From Bdellovibrio bacteriovorus (GTDB lineage Bacteria; Bdellovibrionota; Bdellovibrionia; Bdellovibrionales; Bdellovibrionaceae), in assembly GCF_002208115.1 (NCBI RefSeq), contig NZ_CP020946.1, positions 1,364,001 through 1,428,000 of the forward strand: a stretch of 64,000 bases of DNA. The letters run 5' to 3'. A program made the position numbers and the translations under genes. Below, piece by piece: positions 8,294 through 17,288 of the stretch (position 1 is the first letter of the stretch; every line of letters starts with the position of its first letter). The notes under the pieces were generated by a model that worked only from the letters and a program-made list of their open reading frames with translations, had not been told where the DNA came from and did not search any database.

Positions 8294-10498
8294 ATGGACA
8301 ATCACAATCACAATCACAATCACCATGGGCATATTCACGAAAACAAAAAGCCGGAGCTGACAACGCCGTTGGCTTCAGCGGATGTTGAATACACTTGTCC
8401 TATGCATCCTCAAATCCGACAAAAGGGTCCTGGGAACTGTCCTATCTGCGGGATGACTCTGGAGCCAGTGACGCCCACTTTGTCTATTGAAGAGGATAAT
8501 ACCGAATATCTGGATATGAAAAGACGCTTTTGGGTGGCGACGGGATTGAGTGTTCCATTGGTCTTTGTAACAATGGGAGGCCGCCACCTGATCCACTCCA
8601 GGGGTTTTTTGGAAGCAATGCCGTGGGTCGAGCTCCTTTTGGCGACTCCAGTTGTCGTCTGGGGCGGATGGCCCTTTTATGTGAAGTTCTGGCAGTCTAT
8701 AAAAAACAAATCTCTGAATATGTTTACGCTGATCGGACTTGGCGTCGCAGTGGCATATATTTACAGCCTTATTGCGGTTCTAATCCCCGAAGTTTTTCCT
8801 GAATCTTTCAAAGATCCGATGACAGGGGAAGTGGGATTGTACTTTGAAGCGGCAAGTGTGATTGTCACGCTTGTTTTGTTGGGACAGGTGTTGGAGCTGA
8901 AAGCTCGGGGCCAGACCAGTGCTGCGATAAAGTCATTGTTGGGGTTGGCTCCCAAGACAGCCCGAAAAGTCATGCCTGATGGTTCGGATGTTGATGTTCC
9001 TCTTGATGAAATTCATGTTGGAGATAAAATTCGTGTTCGCCCAGGGGAAAAAATCCCGGTGGATGGCCTTGTTTTATCCGGCTCCTCTTCTGTGGATGAA
9101 TCCATGGTCAGCGGAGAGCCTGTTCCTGTGGAGAAAACGCAAGGGGCAAAGGTTGTCGGTGCCACTATCAATGGGACGGGAACGCTGCTGATGCAGGCTG
9201 AGAAAGTCGGAAAGGACACCCTGCTTTCCCAGATTGTCCAGATGGTGGCAGAAGCGCAAAGATCTCGCGCGCCAATTCAAAAATTGGTTGATCATGTATC
9301 CGCTTACTTTGTTCCTGCGGTGATTTTAGTGGCGGTACTCACTTTCGTCATTTGGTCGATCTGGGGAGTGGAGCCAAAGCTGGCTCATGCTGTGATTAAT
9401 GCAGTAGCTGTTCTGATCATTGCTTGTCCTTGCGCCTTGGGTCTGGCGACTCCGATGTCAATCATGGTAGCGACGGGGCGGGGTGCAACCATGGGAGTTC
9501 TTTTTAGAAATGCCGAGGCCATTGAGCTGATGAGAAAAGTTGACACTCTTGTTGTGGATAAGACGGGCACATTGACGGTAGGGAAGCCGAAGTTAGTCAC
9601 GGTGATTGCTCTAGGAGAGCATTCGGAAAATGTGCTTCTAAGTCTGAGCTCCGGCCTGGAGATTTTGAGTGAGCATCCTTTGGCGGCCGCGATAGTTTCA
9701 GGAGCGAAAGAAAAGAATATTGAAATCAGTGCAGCTCAGGACTTTAATTCCGTGACGGGAAAAGGGGCTTTGGCGCAAGTGGCGGGATATCAGGTTGCCA
9801 TTGGTAACAAGGCTCTGATGGAGGAAGTTTCCGTTAAGCTGGGAGACTCTGAAGCTCGCGCTGATCAATTGCGGGAAGATGGTCAAACTGTGATGTACGT
9901 GGCAATTGATGGCAAATTAGCGGGACTTTTGGGCGTCAGCGACCCTATCAAAGACAGCACCTTGCCGGCGATTAAAGCTCTTCGAGATGCAGGCATCAAG
10001 GTCATCATGATGACCGGAGACAATAAAAAAACGGCGGCGTCGGTGGCCAAAAAAGTGGGGCTGGATGACTACTTTGCGGATGTTCTTCCTCAGGGTAAGG
10101 CAGATCTTGTAAAGAAGCTGCAAAGTGAGGGATCTTTTGTGGGAATGGCCGGGGATGGTATCAACGATGCTCCAGCCTTGGCCCAAGCTCAGGTAGGAAT
10201 TGCAATGGGAACGGGTACTGATGTTGCAATGAATAGCGCTGGGGTGACACTGATTAAAGGAGATCTGACGGGAATAGTGAGAGCGCGCGGACTGAGCGAA
10301 GCAACATTGAAGAACATTCGACAGAATCTATTCTTCGCATTTGTCTATAACTCATTGGGAGTGCCAGTGGCTGCTGGTATTTTATATCCTTTATTTGGAA
10401 TTCTTTTGAGCCCAATTTTTGCTGCTGCGGCAATGGCACTAAGTTCTGTTTCCGTGATCGTCAATTCCTTGATGTTAAAGAGGGCCAGAATTAAATAA
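8294..10498 (+). CDS. copA: copper-exporting P-type ATPase (P1B-1 type)
   Basis: A 734-residue inner-membrane pump that drives Cu(I) or Ag(I) out of the cytoplasm with ATP. The N terminus is a histidine/asparagine tract ([10 protein letters not shown]), followed by a heavy-metal-binding domain (YTCPMHPQI...CPICGM, residues about 35-60) in place of the usual CxxC ferredoxin-like domains. The ion site [10 protein letters not shown] is near residue 378, the phosphorylation motif DKTGTLT near 421 and the hinge GDGINDAPA near 620. The last two membrane helices carry YNSLGVP and [12 protein letters not shown], the signature of Cu(I)-type pumps. GAGGAG ribosome site. A terminator follows. Confidence 0.93.
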   Translation: MDNHNHNHNHHGHIHENKKPELTTPLASADVEYTCPMHPQIRQKGPGNCPICGMTLEPVTPTLSIEEDNTEYLDMKRRFWVATGLSVPLVFVTMGGRHLIHSRGFLEAMPWVELLLATPVVVWGGWPFYVKFWQSIKNKSLNMFTLIGLGVAVAYIYSLIAVLIPEVFPESFKDPMTGEVGLYFEAASVIVTLVLLGQVLELKARGQTSAAIKSLLGLAPKTARKVMPDGSDVDVPLDEIHVGDKIRVRPGEKIPVDGLVLSGSSSVDESMVSGEPVPVEKTQGAKVVGATINGTGTLLMQAEKVGKDTLLSQIVQMVAEAQRSRAPIQKLVDHVSAYFVPAVILVAVLTFVIWSIWGVEPKLAHAVINAVAVLIIACPCALGLATPMSIMVATGRGATMGVLFRNAEAIELMRKVDTLVVDKTGTLTVGKPKLVTVIALGEHSENVLLSLSSGLEILSEHPLAAAIVSGAKEKNIEISAAQDFNSVTGKGALAQVAGYQVAIGNKALMEEVSVKLGDSEARADQLREDGQTVMYVAIDGKLAGLLGVSDPIKDSTLPAIKALRDAGIKVIMMTGDNKKTAASVAKKVGLDDYFADVLPQGKADLVKKLQSEGSFVGMAGDGINDAPALAQAQVGIAMGTGTDVAMNSAGVTLIKGDLTGIVRARGLSEATLKNIRQNLFFAFVYNSLGVPVAAGILYPLFGILLSPIFAAAAMALSSVSVIVNSLMLKRARIK

Positions 10499-10531
10499 AA
10501 TGCCCTTGAAGTGGTTTCAGGGGCATTTTAT
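10497..10531. terminator. bidirectional terminator
   Basis: AAAATGCCC with GGGGCATTTT, inner TTGAA/TTTCA, between the copper ATPase and the convergent S9 peptidase. Confidence 0.85.
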
Positions 10532-10538
10532 TACCGAC

Positions 10539-12518
10539 TTACTGAGGCGTGGTGATAAACTGTGCTGATGAGGCTTTGACCTGTGCCTCAATCGGCTCCA
10601 GACGCCCTTTCAGATATTTCTGCAGGAATTCCTCTGTGATGGCGTTGGCGCCCATGTTGTTGGCCGCTTTGGCAAAGCCGTGTCCCTCGTCAGGGAACAG
10701 TACGTATTCCACTGGGATCTTTTTAGCAGCCATGGCGTTGTAGATCTGATCAGCTTCCGCCTTTTTCACGCGCGGATCATTGGCCCCCTGTAAAATCAGC
10801 AATGGCTTTTTGATTTTATCCACATGAGTCAGTGGAGAGCGCTCTTTCAGAAGCTTCTTGCCTGATGCCGTGGTCGGGTCGCCGACGCGCTTATATAGAT
10901 TCGCACGGAAGCTTTCCCAGTAAGGTGGAACCGTGTTCAACAACGTTTCCAGATTGGACGGGCCGACGATATCCACCGCAGCGGCAAAGGTATCCGGTGT
11001 GAAGGTCACACCTGCCAACGCGGCATAACCGCCATAGGAACCACCCATGATCACGATCTGTTTTGGATCTGCATAGTCGTTCTTAACGGCCCAGTTGACA
11101 GCATCAATCAGGTCGTCATGCATCTTGCGGCCCCATTGCTTGTCGCCGGCATTCAGGAACTTCTTCCCGAAACCTGTGGAAGCGCGGAAGTTCACGCTCA
11201 GAACGTTGTAACCGCGATCTGCCAGCCATTGGTGATAGGGATTGTAGCCATAGTCATCCCGGCCCCAAGGACCACCGTGCACCAGCAAAACCATCGACTT
11301 GCCTGCTTGCTTACGGGCTTGAGTCAAATAGGACACCAGTTGATAACCATCGCGAGACGGGATTTCAACAGCTTCCATGGAACTCATGCGGTCGCCGTAA
11401 GGAATCATGGATTTGGTGTGATACAAAGGCTGGCTCAAAGTTCCGGTTTTGACGTCATAGAAATAAAACGCCACCGGTTTGTCGGTGGAGTCTGCGAACA
11501 GCACCCACTGATTTCCGTCAAGACTCATGGAAGTCACGTTGATTTCGGTATTGAGTTTTTTCTCGATGTTTTCAAAGTGCTTCTGGAAGTCCTTGTCGAA
11601 GAACTGGATATCACGTTTCAGGTAATAAGATGACGCCCACAGCAGCTTTCCTGTCTGTGGGTGCATCTGCAGGCCCTGAATGTCAGAGCGTTCGTCAGAG
11701 GCAACCACCTTGGATTTATCAGACTTGATATCCCATTCGATCAAAGCCGCTTTGTCGCGTTTGCGGCTGTCCAGCAGATAGACTTTGCTGCCGTCATGGG
11801 AAACGTCCACCGCAGAAGATGTCATGCTGTCTTCAAATGGCATCACGGTTTTTTTGACAAACTTTTTACTGCCAGCATTCCACAGGAAGATGGTTGAAGA
11901 ACCGTCTTTGTTCGACTGGCTTGCGATGATCGGGTGGAAGTTTTTATCAAACATGATCCCGGCATAGTTTTCAGTGTTGGTGAAAAGATCCGTGGTGGCT
12001 TTCGTTGTCAGATTCAGAATCTTGTAATCAAAAAACCTTGGATCGCGTTCGTTGGTCATGATGACCACTTCCTGCGGGCGAAGGTGGCTGGTTTCAGCAA
12101 TCTGGGAGGTTACTTTGCCAGGTTTGGTGATTTCTGTGATTTCCCCGGTAGAGACATTCAGGGTGTACAGACCGAAGTTTTCGTCCCCGGCGACGTCCTG
12201 AGTGAAGGTCAAAATGCCCGGAGTGTAAGTCCAATTGTATCTGAAGATGCCACGCTTGGTGTCGTGGGTGACAGGTTTTGCTGTTTCCGGCTTGCCGAAT
12301 TCCTGAGCCCAGATGTTCAGAACTCCTTTGTGGGCGGAAAGATAAGTGACGTATTTTCCGTCAGGACTGATTTTGATGCCGGTGATATCCGGATTTCCAA
12401 AGAGAACTTCGCGCGGAATGTATTCAGCGTTCACGGCTTCCTTCTTGTTCAGGGTTTGGCAGGCGCTCAACGAAAAAATCAGAGCGGCTAAAAATGGCAT
12501 TTTCAATGCTGTTTTCAT
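10539..12518 (-). CDS. S9-family serine peptidase lipoprotein (acyl-peptidase/prolyl-oligopeptidase type)
   Basis: 659 residues. The N-terminal signal with lipobox LSAC predicts a lipoprotein, so it acts in the envelope. The first two thirds look like a beta-propeller (repeated short blades such as ISPDGKYVTYLS), the last third is the alpha/beta-hydrolase domain. The catalytic serine sits in GGSYGGYAAL near residue 494, the acid in GANDPRV near 580 and the histidine in DEGHGFAK near 611. The family cleaves short peptides or N-acyl peptides. AGGAG lies 7-11 nt before the ATG. It stands alone between terminators. Confidence 0.92.
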   Translation of the reverse strand: MKTALKMPFLAALIFSLSACQTLNKKEAVNAEYIPREVLFGNPDITGIKISPDGKYVTYLSAHKGVLNIWAQEFGKPETAKPVTHDTKRGIFRYNWTYTPGILTFTQDVAGDENFGLYTLNVSTGEITEITKPGKVTSQIAETSHLRPQEVVIMTNERDPRFFDYKILNLTTKATTDLFTNTENYAGIMFDKNFHPIIASQSNKDGSSTIFLWNAGSKKFVKKTVMPFEDSMTSSAVDVSHDGSKVYLLDSRKRDKAALIEWDIKSDKSKVVASDERSDIQGLQMHPQTGKLLWASSYYLKRDIQFFDKDFQKHFENIEKKLNTEINVTSMSLDGNQWVLFADSTDKPVAFYFYDVKTGTLSQPLYHTKSMIPYGDRMSSMEAVEIPSRDGYQLVSYLTQARKQAGKSMVLLVHGGPWGRDDYGYNPYHQWLADRGYNVLSVNFRASTGFGKKFLNAGDKQWGRKMHDDLIDAVNWAVKNDYADPKQIVIMGGSYGGYAALAGVTFTPDTFAAAVDIVGPSNLETLLNTVPPYWESFRANLYKRVGDPTTASGKKLLKERSPLTHVDKIKKPLLILQGANDPRVKKAEADQIYNAMAAKKIPVEYVLFPDEGHGFAKAANNMGANAITEEFLQKYLKGRLEPIEAQVKASSAQFITTPQ

Positions 12519-12602
12519 TAAATGGACTCCTGTTTTGCTGAATCATCGTAGGTCAGGCAGATTTGGAGTCAAGAGGCGAGATGCTTTACGCACAATAGAA
12601 AA

Positions 12603-12627
12603 CGGGCCCTATGAGGGGGAGGGCCCG
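12603..12627 (-). terminator. rho-independent terminator of ahpF
   Basis: CGGGCCCT/AGGGCCCG stem followed on the minus strand by TTTTCT, 31 nt after the ahpF stop. Confidence 0.75.
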
Positions 12628-12657
12628 CGAATTTTACAGCAACGTGCCGGTATTCTG

Positions 12658-14223
12658 TTAGGAATGATACATGCGGTCTTCAAATGCCGCCAAAGCGGCT
12701 TTCGCGCCTTCGCCCATGGCAATCACGATCTGCTTGTATGGCGTCGTTGTGACGTCACCAGCAGCATAAATGCCCTTGGCGGAAGTGCGACCCTTTTCAT
12801 CGACGATGATTTCACCGAACTTGGTCAGTTCCACAGTTTCTTTCAGGAACTGACTGTTCGGCACAAGGCCGATCTGCACAAAGATGCCATCCAGGTCCAT
12901 TTTCTCTTCTTTGTTCAAAGAGCGATCCAGATACTGGATCTGCTGAACCTTGTTGCCGTCACCGATGATTTTTTCCGTCTTGGCGCTGGTCACGATGGAC
13001 ACGTTCGGCAGGGATTTCAGTTTGTCGACCAGGATCTTGTCGGCTTTCAGTTGGTCGTTGTATTCAAACACCACGACTTCGCGAACAATGCCGGCCAGGT
13101 CAATCGCGGCTTCCACGCCCGAGTTTCCTCCGCCGATGACGGCCACTTTCTTGCCTTTATAGAAGGGGCCATCACAGTGTGGGCAGTAAGCCACGCCACG
13201 GCCCAGATATTCTTTTTCACCTTCAACACCCAGTTCACGCCATTTCGCCCCTGTAGTGACGATGATCGCGTCGGCCGTCAGGTGTTCGCCACTTTCCAGT
13301 TCGATGGCTTTGACTTTGCTTTCCGTGTGGATCTTTTTCACGCGGCGGTTTTCAAGAACTTTGACCGGATAGCTGGCAATGTGCTGATTCAACTGCGCTG
13401 CCAGTTGAGGGCCTTCGGTGTAAGTCACACCAATCAGGTTTTCAATGCCTTTGGTTTCCTGCACCTGGCCGCCGATTTTTTCCGTGATCATCGCGGTGGA
13501 AAGACCTTTACGAACGGTGTAGATCGCCGCAGACGCCCCCGCAGGGCCGCCGCCGATCACCAGCACATCAAAGTGCCCCAGATTCTTGTTCACAGGTTCA
13601 GAGGGGGCGGCATTGGCGTCAACGCCGAAAGTGGATTCCAGTTTTGCCACCAGATCCAAAAGCTGGATACGGCCGGAGTGGAACATTTTTGCGTTCGCCA
13701 CCAGGCTCGGCACACCTTGGATGCCCAGGGACTTGATGTCGTCCTGAACGTAACCGCCGTCAATGATTTCATGACGAAGACTTCCGTGAATCAAAGCAAT
13801 CTGATTCAGGGCCTGCACCACCTCAGGACAGTTTTCACAGGTCAAAGAGATGTAAGACTGGATTGTGATGTTTTTGTTCAGACGACGAACGCGGTCCGCG
13901 ATCACGCTGTCCAAAAGCTTGCCTTTGCCATCGGTGTTCAGGATGGCCAGAATCAATGAAGTGAATTCATGACCGCCGGGAATACCTTTGAACACGATGC
14001 CCGTGGGCTTGCCTTTATAGTCAATGCGGAACTGAGGCATCGGAGAAGTGCCAGACGCATTCTGCGTCAGCGTGATTTTATCAGAAGTGCTGGCAACACT
14101 TTGAAGCATGTCCAAAAGATCTTTTTGATCTTCGTGAGAGCTGTTCTCATAGACAAGCTCAACCGTATTCTCCAAGGCACCAAAGACTGATCTTAGTTGT
14201 TCAAGAAGAGAAGAGTCTAACAT
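12658..14223 (-). CDS. ahpF: alkyl hydroperoxide reductase subunit F
   Basis: An NADH-dependent flavoprotein that re-reduces AhpC. With the start at 14223 the protein is 521 residues, like E. coli AhpF, and the GGAGG site is just upstream; the longer in-frame extension would run through an intergenic repeat and is rejected. The N-terminal double thioredoxin-fold domain has the redox pair CENC at about residue 129. The FAD site GGGPAGASAAIY follows, and the thioredoxin-reductase-like pair CPHC is near 345. The gene is downstream of ahpC, separated by a GC-rich hairpin and a family 1 element that may set a lower level of ahpF relative to ahpC (inference). Confidence 0.96.
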   Translation of the reverse strand: MLDSSLLEQLRSVFGALENTVELVYENSSHEDQKDLLDMLQSVASTSDKITLTQNASGTSPMPQFRIDYKGKPTGIVFKGIPGGHEFTSLILAILNTDGKGKLLDSVIADRVRRLNKNITIQSYISLTCENCPEVVQALNQIALIHGSLRHEIIDGGYVQDDIKSLGIQGVPSLVANAKMFHSGRIQLLDLVAKLESTFGVDANAAPSEPVNKNLGHFDVLVIGGGPAGASAAIYTVRKGLSTAMITEKIGGQVQETKGIENLIGVTYTEGPQLAAQLNQHIASYPVKVLENRRVKKIHTESKVKAIELESGEHLTADAIIVTTGAKWRELGVEGEKEYLGRGVAYCPHCDGPFYKGKKVAVIGGGNSGVEAAIDLAGIVREVVVFEYNDQLKADKILVDKLKSLPNVSIVTSAKTEKIIGDGNKVQQIQYLDRSLNKEEKMDLDGIFVQIGLVPNSQFLKETVELTKFGEIIVDEKGRTSAKGIYAAGDVTTTPYKQIVIAMGEGAKAALAAFEDRMYHS

Positions 14224-14241
14224 TGTGACCTCCGTTCGGGG

Positions 14242-14341
14242 GAAATTACCTGAAAATTGCAACTGCTGCGTTGGTCGGCGTCGCCGTACAGGAGTACGGC
14301 TTCCTTCTCCCGCCTTGCATTTGCAACTTTCAGCTAATTTC
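14242..14341. repeat. intergenic palindromic element, family 1, copy C
   Basis: Terminal inverted repeats of 21 nt with two mismatches (14242-14262 with 14321-14341, core CTGAAAATTGCAA). The core CTGCTGCGTTGGTCGG...CCGCCTTGCAT is shared with copies A and B. The apical hairpin is CCGTAC-AGGA-GTACGG. It sits between ahpC and ahpF. Confidence 0.75.
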
Positions 14342-14362
14342 TGTTCTGCGTTTGGTGGGCTT

Positions 14363-14382
14363 GTCCCCGCGTGGGCGGGGAC
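14363..14382 (-). other. GC-rich hairpin between ahpC and ahpF
   Basis: Perfect 8-bp stem GTCCCCGC-GTGG-GCGGGGAC, 18 nt after the ahpC stop, with no U-run. It is more likely an RNA stabiliser or partial attenuator than a full terminator. Confidence 0.65.
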
Positions 14383-14400
14383 TCGCATAAAATCTAGAAA

Positions 14401-14967
14401 CTAGATTTTACCAACTAGGTCCAAGCCTGGTTTCAGAGTGGATTTGCCTGGAGTCCATTTCGCAGGGCAAACTTCGCCTGGGTTTGCAGCGATGTATTGA
14501 GCTGCTTGAGTTTTACGGAACAATTCATCAGCGTTACGGCCGATACCGTTGTCCTGAACTTCAGCCAATACGATTTTACCTTCTGGGTTCACCAGGAAAG
14601 TACCACGGTAAGCCAAACCTTCTTCTTCAATGTGCACGCCGAATGCGCGAGTCAATTGGAAGGTAGGGTCTGCCAACATTGGGTATTTGATCTTTTTGAT
14701 TGTCTCAGAAGCATCATGCCATGCTTTGTGAGTGAAGTGAGTGTCAGTGGAAACACCGTAAACTTCCACGCCGATTTTTTGGAATTCAGCGTATTTGTCA
14801 GCCATATCACCCAATTCAGTAGGGCATACGAATGTGAAATCCGCAGGGTAGAAGAAGAAGATGGACCATTTGCCTTTAAGGTCGTTCTGAGTCACGGTTT
14901 TGAAATCACCGTGGTGGAAAGCTTGAACTTTGAAATCTGGCACTTTCGTGTTGATGATAGTTTGCAT
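14401..14967 (-). CDS. ahpC: alkyl hydroperoxide reductase subunit C (2-Cys peroxiredoxin)
   Basis: Reduces hydrogen peroxide and organic hydroperoxides in the cytoplasm using a pair of cysteines, with AhpF as its reductase. The 188-residue protein has the peroxidatic cysteine in TFVCPTELGD near residue 47 and the resolving cysteine in GEVCPAKW near residue 166, the positions known from E. coli (187 residues). The GGAG ribosome site lies in the loop of a small AU hairpin that touches the start codon. Divergent from oxyR with about 200 nt between starts, the classic arrangement for OxyR-controlled peroxide defence. Confidence 0.97.
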   Translation of the reverse strand: MQTIINTKVPDFKVQAFHHGDFKTVTQNDLKGKWSIFFFYPADFTFVCPTELGDMADKYAEFQKIGVEVYGVSTDTHFTHKAWHDASETIKKIKYPMLADPTFQLTRAFGVHIEEEGLAYRGTFLVNPEGKIVLAEVQDNGIGRNADELFRKTQAAQYIAANPGEVCPAKWTPGKSTLKPGLDLVGKI

Positions 14968-15120
14968 TTATTCTCCTTCGAATAAAGTGGTTAGGTTGTG
15001 GCCTTAGGGCCTAAATAAAAATTCAGGTCCACCAGCAGGTTTAGTTGTTAGTGGACATCTTTCGTCTTTGAGACTACGGGATCAACCATTTTTAGGGAAA
15101 TCGATTATAAATATGCATTG

Positions 15121-15135
15121 ATAGATTTTGTCTAT
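15121..15135. promoter_or_regulatory. partial OxyR-type binding site
   Basis: ATAG-N7-CTAT, matching half of the known OxyR recognition pattern of four tetranucleotides spaced by 7. It lies between ahpC and oxyR, 31 nt before the oxyR start. The flanking half is poor. Confidence 0.5.
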
Positions 15136-15166
15136 TGCGGCATAATAGGCCCCAAGGAGCCCTTAT

Positions 15167-16126
15167 ATGAGCCCAAAAGTGAACTTTTCTTTGACGCAGC
15201 TGGAATACGTTATGGCTGTCCATAAGCACGGCCATTTTGCCAAGGCGGCCGAGGCCTGCCACGTGACTCAACCCACGCTCAGCATGCAAATACAGAAGCT
15301 GGAAGAGGATTTAGGGGTGGTGATCTTTGACCGATCCAAAAAACCCATTTTACTGACACACATGGGTAAAAAACTGATTTCCCAAATTCAGACGGTCCTT
15401 TTTGAGTCCAGAAAAATTGAGAGCATTATTCAGCATGAGCAAAAAGGCGCTAAACAAGGAAGCTTGTCTATTGGTGTCATTCCGACGGTGGCTCCGTATT
15501 TGCTGCCTAGACTTTTGCCGGTGGTTGAAGAGCTTTTTCCGGAAGTCGATTTGAACATCAAGGAAATGCAGACGGATCAAATCATCGATGCCCTAAATGG
15601 GGATGAAATTGATGTCGGGGTTCTGGCGACCCCAGTACAAATAGCAAAGATGTTCGAGTTTCCATTATATTACGAACCGTTCTATGTGCTGTGCGAAAAG
15701 AATCACGAATATGCGCACTTGAAGAAAATCAAGTATTCGAATCTGAGCATGGAGGATATCTGGCTGCTGGAAGAAGGCCACTGTCTTCGGAATCAGATTC
15801 TGGATATTTGCTCTGTCAAAAAAGGCAAAGGGCAGGGGCGTCGCTATAAGTTTGAAAGTGGCAGTCTTGAGACTTTGAAAAATCTGGTGGACCTGTATGG
15901 CGGATACACATTGTTGCCGCATCTCGCGACAGAACAGCTTGGCAATCGCAGTCAGATTGTGCCGTTCGAGCGTCCGATCCCGGCCCGCGAAATTGGTCTG
16001 GTTTATCGTCGCGAGCACTACAAAAATGAACTGATCGAAGCTCTTGGCGAAGCGATCCTGAAGTCCATCCCGGAGGACCTGCGCAAAATCCGCCCTAAAG
16101 ATCTGGATGTCCTGCCAATTGCGTAG
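15167..16126 (+). CDS. oxyR: OxyR, LysR-type peroxide sensor and regulator
   Basis: A transcription factor that senses hydrogen peroxide by a reversible disulfide. The 319-residue protein has the N-terminal LysR helix-turn-helix (FAKAAEACHVTQPTLSMQI, about residues 24-42) and a periplasmic-binding-like effector domain. The sensor block EEGHCLRNQILDIC places the two redox cysteines at residues 206 and 215, nine apart as in E. coli OxyR (199 and 208). The AAGGAG site precedes the ATG. Its divergence from ahpC-ahpF indicates direct control of that operon, and probably autoregulation, through the shared 200-nt promoter region. Confidence 0.95.
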   Translation: MSPKVNFSLTQLEYVMAVHKHGHFAKAAEACHVTQPTLSMQIQKLEEDLGVVIFDRSKKPILLTHMGKKLISQIQTVLFESRKIESIIQHEQKGAKQGSLSIGVIPTVAPYLLPRLLPVVEELFPEVDLNIKEMQTDQIIDALNGDEIDVGVLATPVQIAKMFEFPLYYEPFYVLCEKNHEYAHLKKIKYSNLSMEDIWLLEEGHCLRNQILDICSVKKGKGQGRRYKFESGSLETLKNLVDLYGGYTLLPHLATEQLGNRSQIVPFERPIPAREIGLVYRREHYKNELIEALGEAILKSIPEDLRKIRPKDLDVLPIA

Positions 16127-16213
16127 GGGCCTCCAACCCGGTGGTTTATTTTGGAATTCATGGCTGAGTTCCAAGTTCATCCGTGCTAAGTTGTTTTTGA
16201 AAAGAGAAACTTC

Positions 16214-16600
16214 ATGACGACAACAAAAGAAAGAAAGCCCCTTGAGACTCGCGAGGATATCAAAGTTCTTGTCGATGGCTTTTACGCAAAAGTTCGTGCC
16301 GATGGATACATCGGTCCGATCTTCACTGATGTGGCGAAAGTGGACTGGGATGAACATCTGCCGAAGCTTTACAATTTCTGGAGTGACCTGCTGTTGGGCG
16401 AAGACACCTATCGTGGTCGTCCTTTTCCGCCACACACCAAATTGAATTTGGAGCGCGGGCACTTTGAGCAGTGGCTGCGTCTGTTTGTCGAGACCGTTGA
16501 TGAGCATTTCGTGGGCCTGAAAGCCAATGAAGCCAAAGAGCGCGCCTATCGTATTGCGCGCAATTTTATGATCAATTTGCAGTTACTCAGTCTGGAGTAA
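16214..16600 (+). CDS. group III truncated hemoglobin
   Basis: 128 residues, the size of a 2-on-2 globin. Features of the group III class: an N-terminal segment with IKVLVDGFYAKVRADGYIGPIF, the aromatic cluster LYNFWSDLLLG, then PHTKLNLERGHFEQWL, in which the His of GHFEQW is the likely proximal heme ligand. Group III proteins bind oxygen or nitric oxide; the exact role here is open. It follows oxyR by 87 nt on the same strand, which would suit an oxidative or nitrosative stress job (inference). Confidence 0.9.
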   Translation: MTTTKERKPLETREDIKVLVDGFYAKVRADGYIGPIFTDVAKVDWDEHLPKLYNFWSDLLLGEDTYRGRPFPPHTKLNLERGHFEQWLRLFVETVDEHFVGLKANEAKERAYRIARNFMINLQLLSLE

Positions 16601-16703
16601 AGACCTCCGTCGGGTCTGTCTGTTGTTTTACGGCAGTTCAGCCCGAATATCTGTGTGCCTTCTGCGGCCTCGTTTTATTTTTAAAGACAGCGGGAGGTTC
16701 GCC

Positions 16704-17288
16704 ATGAAACTCACTGTCAATTTCACGTCACAAGGCCGCATGCTGGAAGGAACTTTGTTTTTGCCAGAGGATGCTTCCGAGATCTTTGCAGCCTGCCTGT
16801 TTGAAGGTTCAATGACCGGAGCCACGGCGCAAGTGACCGAGCGACTGGCTCGGGAGGTCAGTGCCGAAGGTTTTATCACCCTGATCATGGACCACAGTTA
16901 TTTCAGTGAAGACGAGCAGGCACCACAACCCTGGGAATCTCCCAGCAAGCGCCTGCAGGATATCCGCGCGGCCCTGGATTTTTTGGAAAACCACGCCAGC
17001 GTCGATAAAGAGCGTATCATCGGCGTCGGCGTCAGTGTGGGAGCCGAGTATTTGGCGCAAGTCTGTCAGGAAGGTTGCAGTCTCAAAGGGCTGGTGATCG
17101 TGGAAAGCGCCATGGATGACAGCCGCAATCTGGCCGTGGATCATCTGGATATTCCAACACAGGTGGTGGATGAAACCCATCTTGATTCGGCAGTGGACGA
17201 AATTGTCCTGTGGGCCCGCACCTTGTTTAACGGCGGTCCTGCGCAGGAATCCGCCGGTCGACAGGACTGGAGTGTCTCGGACAAATAG
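16704..17288 (+). CDS. alpha/beta-hydrolase family protein (dienelactone-hydrolase-like)
   Basis: 194 residues from the ATG at 16704, chosen because of the GGGAGGT site just upstream and because the longer frame has none. The nucleophile elbow is GVSVGAEY (about residue 112), the motif G-x-S-x-G. A cap-free small hydrolase fold is likely: EGSMTGATAQVTERLAREVS at the start and a late Asp/His region (VVDETHLDSAV). Substrate unknown. Its stop abuts the stop of the convergent PhoD-like gene, with no spacer. Confidence 0.75.
   Translation: MKLTVNFTSQGRMLEGTLFLPEDASEIFAACLFEGSMTGATAQVTERLAREVSAEGFITLIMDHSYFSEDEQAPQPWESPSKRLQDIRAALDFLENHASVDKERIIGVGVSVGAEYLAQVCQEGCSLKGLVIVESAMDDSRNLAVDHLDIPTQVVDETHLDSAVDEIVLWARTLFNGGPAQESAGRQDWSVSDK

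Noticed and set aside
12346-13959. 537-residue open frame on the plus strand
   Set aside because: It is antisense across both the S9 peptidase start and ahpF, which are well supported.
14224-14388. N-terminal extension of ahpF
   Set aside because: It translates an intergenic palindrome, and a good ribosome site precedes the ATG at 14223, giving the family length.
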